Shown in pieces: positions 63,050-64,000 of a DNA stretch of 64,000 bases. The notes under the pieces are model-generated. The model saw only the letters and a program-made list of their open reading frames with translations. It searched no databases and was not told where the DNA came from. Each line of letters begins with the position of its first letter. Position 1 is the stretch's first letter. The position numbers and the translations under genes are program-made. Location of the stretch: positions 124,001 through 188,000 of the forward strand of contig NZ_BDCJ01000020.1 in assembly GCF_001613445.1 (NCBI RefSeq), written 5' to 3'. The stretch is from Nocardia grenadensis NBRC 108939. GTDB lineage: Bacteria > Actinomycetota > Actinomycetes > Mycobacteriales > Mycobacteriaceae.

Positions 63050-63134
63050 ACCGGAATCGAGCACCACCGATACGGGGCCTGTCGGACTGCGGATGGACCG
63101 TCATATCCACCGGGGCGACGGGGCCATCCACTGA
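63042..63134 (+). pseudogene. Truncated toxin partner (30 codons)
   Basis: ATG 63042 overlaps the antitoxin stop by eight bases, the normal place for a VapC-type toxin. It encodes only 30 residues (MAEPESSTTDTGPVGL, then 14 more) and then stops. A PIN toxin would continue with LDTS and about 110 residues more. Another frame just after it reads ELAASTAGIRLG, faintly like a PIN helix. Read as a toxin removed by deletion; weak evidence. Confidence 0.5.
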
Positions 63135-63236
63135 ACTGGCTGCCTCTACAGCCGGAATACGGTTAGGTCAGAGGGGAGGTGTCCAGATGTGCCGTGATAC
63201 GGGTGGGCGCGCCCGGAGCGAAAATGCGGGCGCGAC

Positions 63237-64000
63237 TCAGTCGGTCAGTGCCGGGAGGACTTCGCGTTCGAAGAGTTCGATACCGCTGGTGTCGTAGGCC
63301 GCTTCGGGGAAGTTGAAGATGGCGTAGCCCAGCCCGCGATCGCGGACGGCGGACAGTTTCTCCACGATCTGCTCCGGGGTGCCGGCCGCCGCGCTGCCAT
63401 TGTTCAGGTTGTCGACATAGGCGCGGGCCTTCTCCTCGCCCAGGACCGGGGCGATCCGGGCGAGGTGCTCGGCTTTTCGCTGTTCGACCTCGGCCTCGGT
63501 GGCGCCGATGGCGACATTGAAGTTGGCGCTGCGCACGATGGCGTCGAAGTCGGTGCCGACCTCGGCGCAATGCGCGCGCAGGATCTCCGATTTGTGGGTG
63601 AACTCGTCGGGGCTGTTACCGGCGAAGTTGGTGTAGTTCGCGTACTTCGCGGCGATACGCAGGGTTTTCTTCTCGCCGCCGCCCGCGATCCACAGCGGCA
63701 GGCCGCCCTCCTGGGCGGGTAGCGGGCGCACGATCGCACCGTCCGCCTGGTAGTAGCGGCCGTCGAGGGTGGCGGTGCCGGTCTGCCAGGCCTGACGGAA
63801 GATCTGCACCCCTTCGTCGAGCCGGCCGAGCCGCTCCCCGGCGGTGGGGAAACCGTATCCGTAGGCACGCCATTCGTGTTCGTACCAGCCACCGCCGATA
63901 CCCATTTCGGTGCGGCCGCCGGAGATGAGGTCCACCGTCGCCGCGACCTTGGCCAGGTAGGCCGGGTTACGGTAACTGATCGCCGTACACATCTGCCCCA
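63237..64000 (-). CDS. LLM class F420-dependent oxidoreductase (5' end outside window)
   Basis: The frame is open to the window edge, beginning within LGQMCTAISYRNPAYLAK, so the N-terminal part is missing. VDLISGGRTEMGIGGGWYEHEW, the barrel strand LPLWIAGGGEKKTLRIAAKY, and the end FEREVLPAL follow the luciferase-like F420 family of mycobacteria and Nocardia. It uses F420H2 to reduce an unknown substrate. Confidence 0.9.
   Translation of the reverse strand, partial: GQMCTAISYRNPAYLAKVAATVDLISGGRTEMGIGGGWYEHEWRAYGYGFPTAGERLGRLDEGVQIFRQAWQTGTATLDGRYYQADGAIVRPLPAQEGGLPLWIAGGGEKKTLRIAAKYANYTNFAGNSPDEFTHKSEILRAHCAEVGTDFDAIVRSANFNVAIGATEAEVEQRKAEHLARIAPVLGEEKARAYVDNLNNGSAAAGTPEQIVEKLSAVRDRGLGYAIFNFPEAAYDTSGIELFEREVLPALTD

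Noticed and set aside
1..64000. CRISPR arrays, tRNA or rRNA genes, intact transposons
   Set aside because: No regularly spaced repeats, cloverleaf-like segments, rRNA blocks or complete transposase genes were found by reading.

Overview
The window is one continuous stretch of high-GC chromosomal DNA from a mycolic-acid actinomycete, most probably Nocardia or a close relative. Support comes from the strong GC bias at codon third positions, a DUF4254 protein, an LppU-like envelope protein, a ChoD-type GMC oxidase, an Eis-like acetyltransferase, a fused MoaC-MogA protein, nrdHIE, many TetR regulators and several apparently leaderless promoters. There are no rRNA or tRNA genes, CRISPR arrays or intact insertion sequences. 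The genus is an inference; no marker gene settles it.

1-12.2 kb: an accessory region of small regulator/enzyme units. It holds the end of a nucleotide-binding reductase, a DoxX protein, an SDR-hydrolase fusion with its TetR and a matched operator pair, a decayed ene-reductase / NAD(P)-binding pair with another TetR, a decayed DapB-like gene, a Nudix protein, and a flavin/2Fe-2S reductase. A guanidine-III riboswitch precedes two SMR exporter genes, and an EamA exporter is divergent from a MocR regulator.

12.3-18.4 kb: a compact five-gene minus-strand cluster: tryptophan 2,3-dioxygenase, metal-dependent amidohydrolase, P450, Eis-like acetyltransferase and FAD-linked oxidase. It looks like a small tryptophan-derived metabolite pathway.

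18.8-32.3 kb: a catabolic island of two plus-strand operons around one TetR gene. The first encodes a Liv-type ABC importer (with a permease-ATPase fusion) and an acyl-CoA ligase. The second encodes an amidohydrolase-fold protein, three SDRs, two crotonases and a CocE-type hydrolase. Both operon promoters have the same -35/operator/-10 layout with a shared palindrome, so import, CoA activation and degradation of one unknown acid are probably induced together.

32.3-35.2 kb: a TetR/hydrolase pair whose 28-bp operator and promoter occur a second time 2.1 kb away. That copy drives a 21-codon frame that copies the hydrolase N-terminus, followed by a hypothetical gene and a DUF4254 gene.

35.4-50.9 kb: an orphan antitoxin, a phosphotransferase, an atypical P450, an acyl-CoA dehydrogenase, TetR, SDR, secreted and envelope proteins, PhoD, a ChoD-like oxidase, an MFS symporter and a hotdog thioesterase.

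51-58.5 kb: a CobW GTPase and molybdenum-cofactor genes (moeA-moaCB-moaE divergent from moaA-moaD), then nadE and a TetR divergent from an FMN reductase. 59-62.7 kb: nrdHIE behind candidate NrdR boxes and closed by a strong hairpin, with no nrdF in the window. The end holds a Phd antitoxin with a truncated partner and the 3' part of an F420-dependent LLM oxidoreductase.
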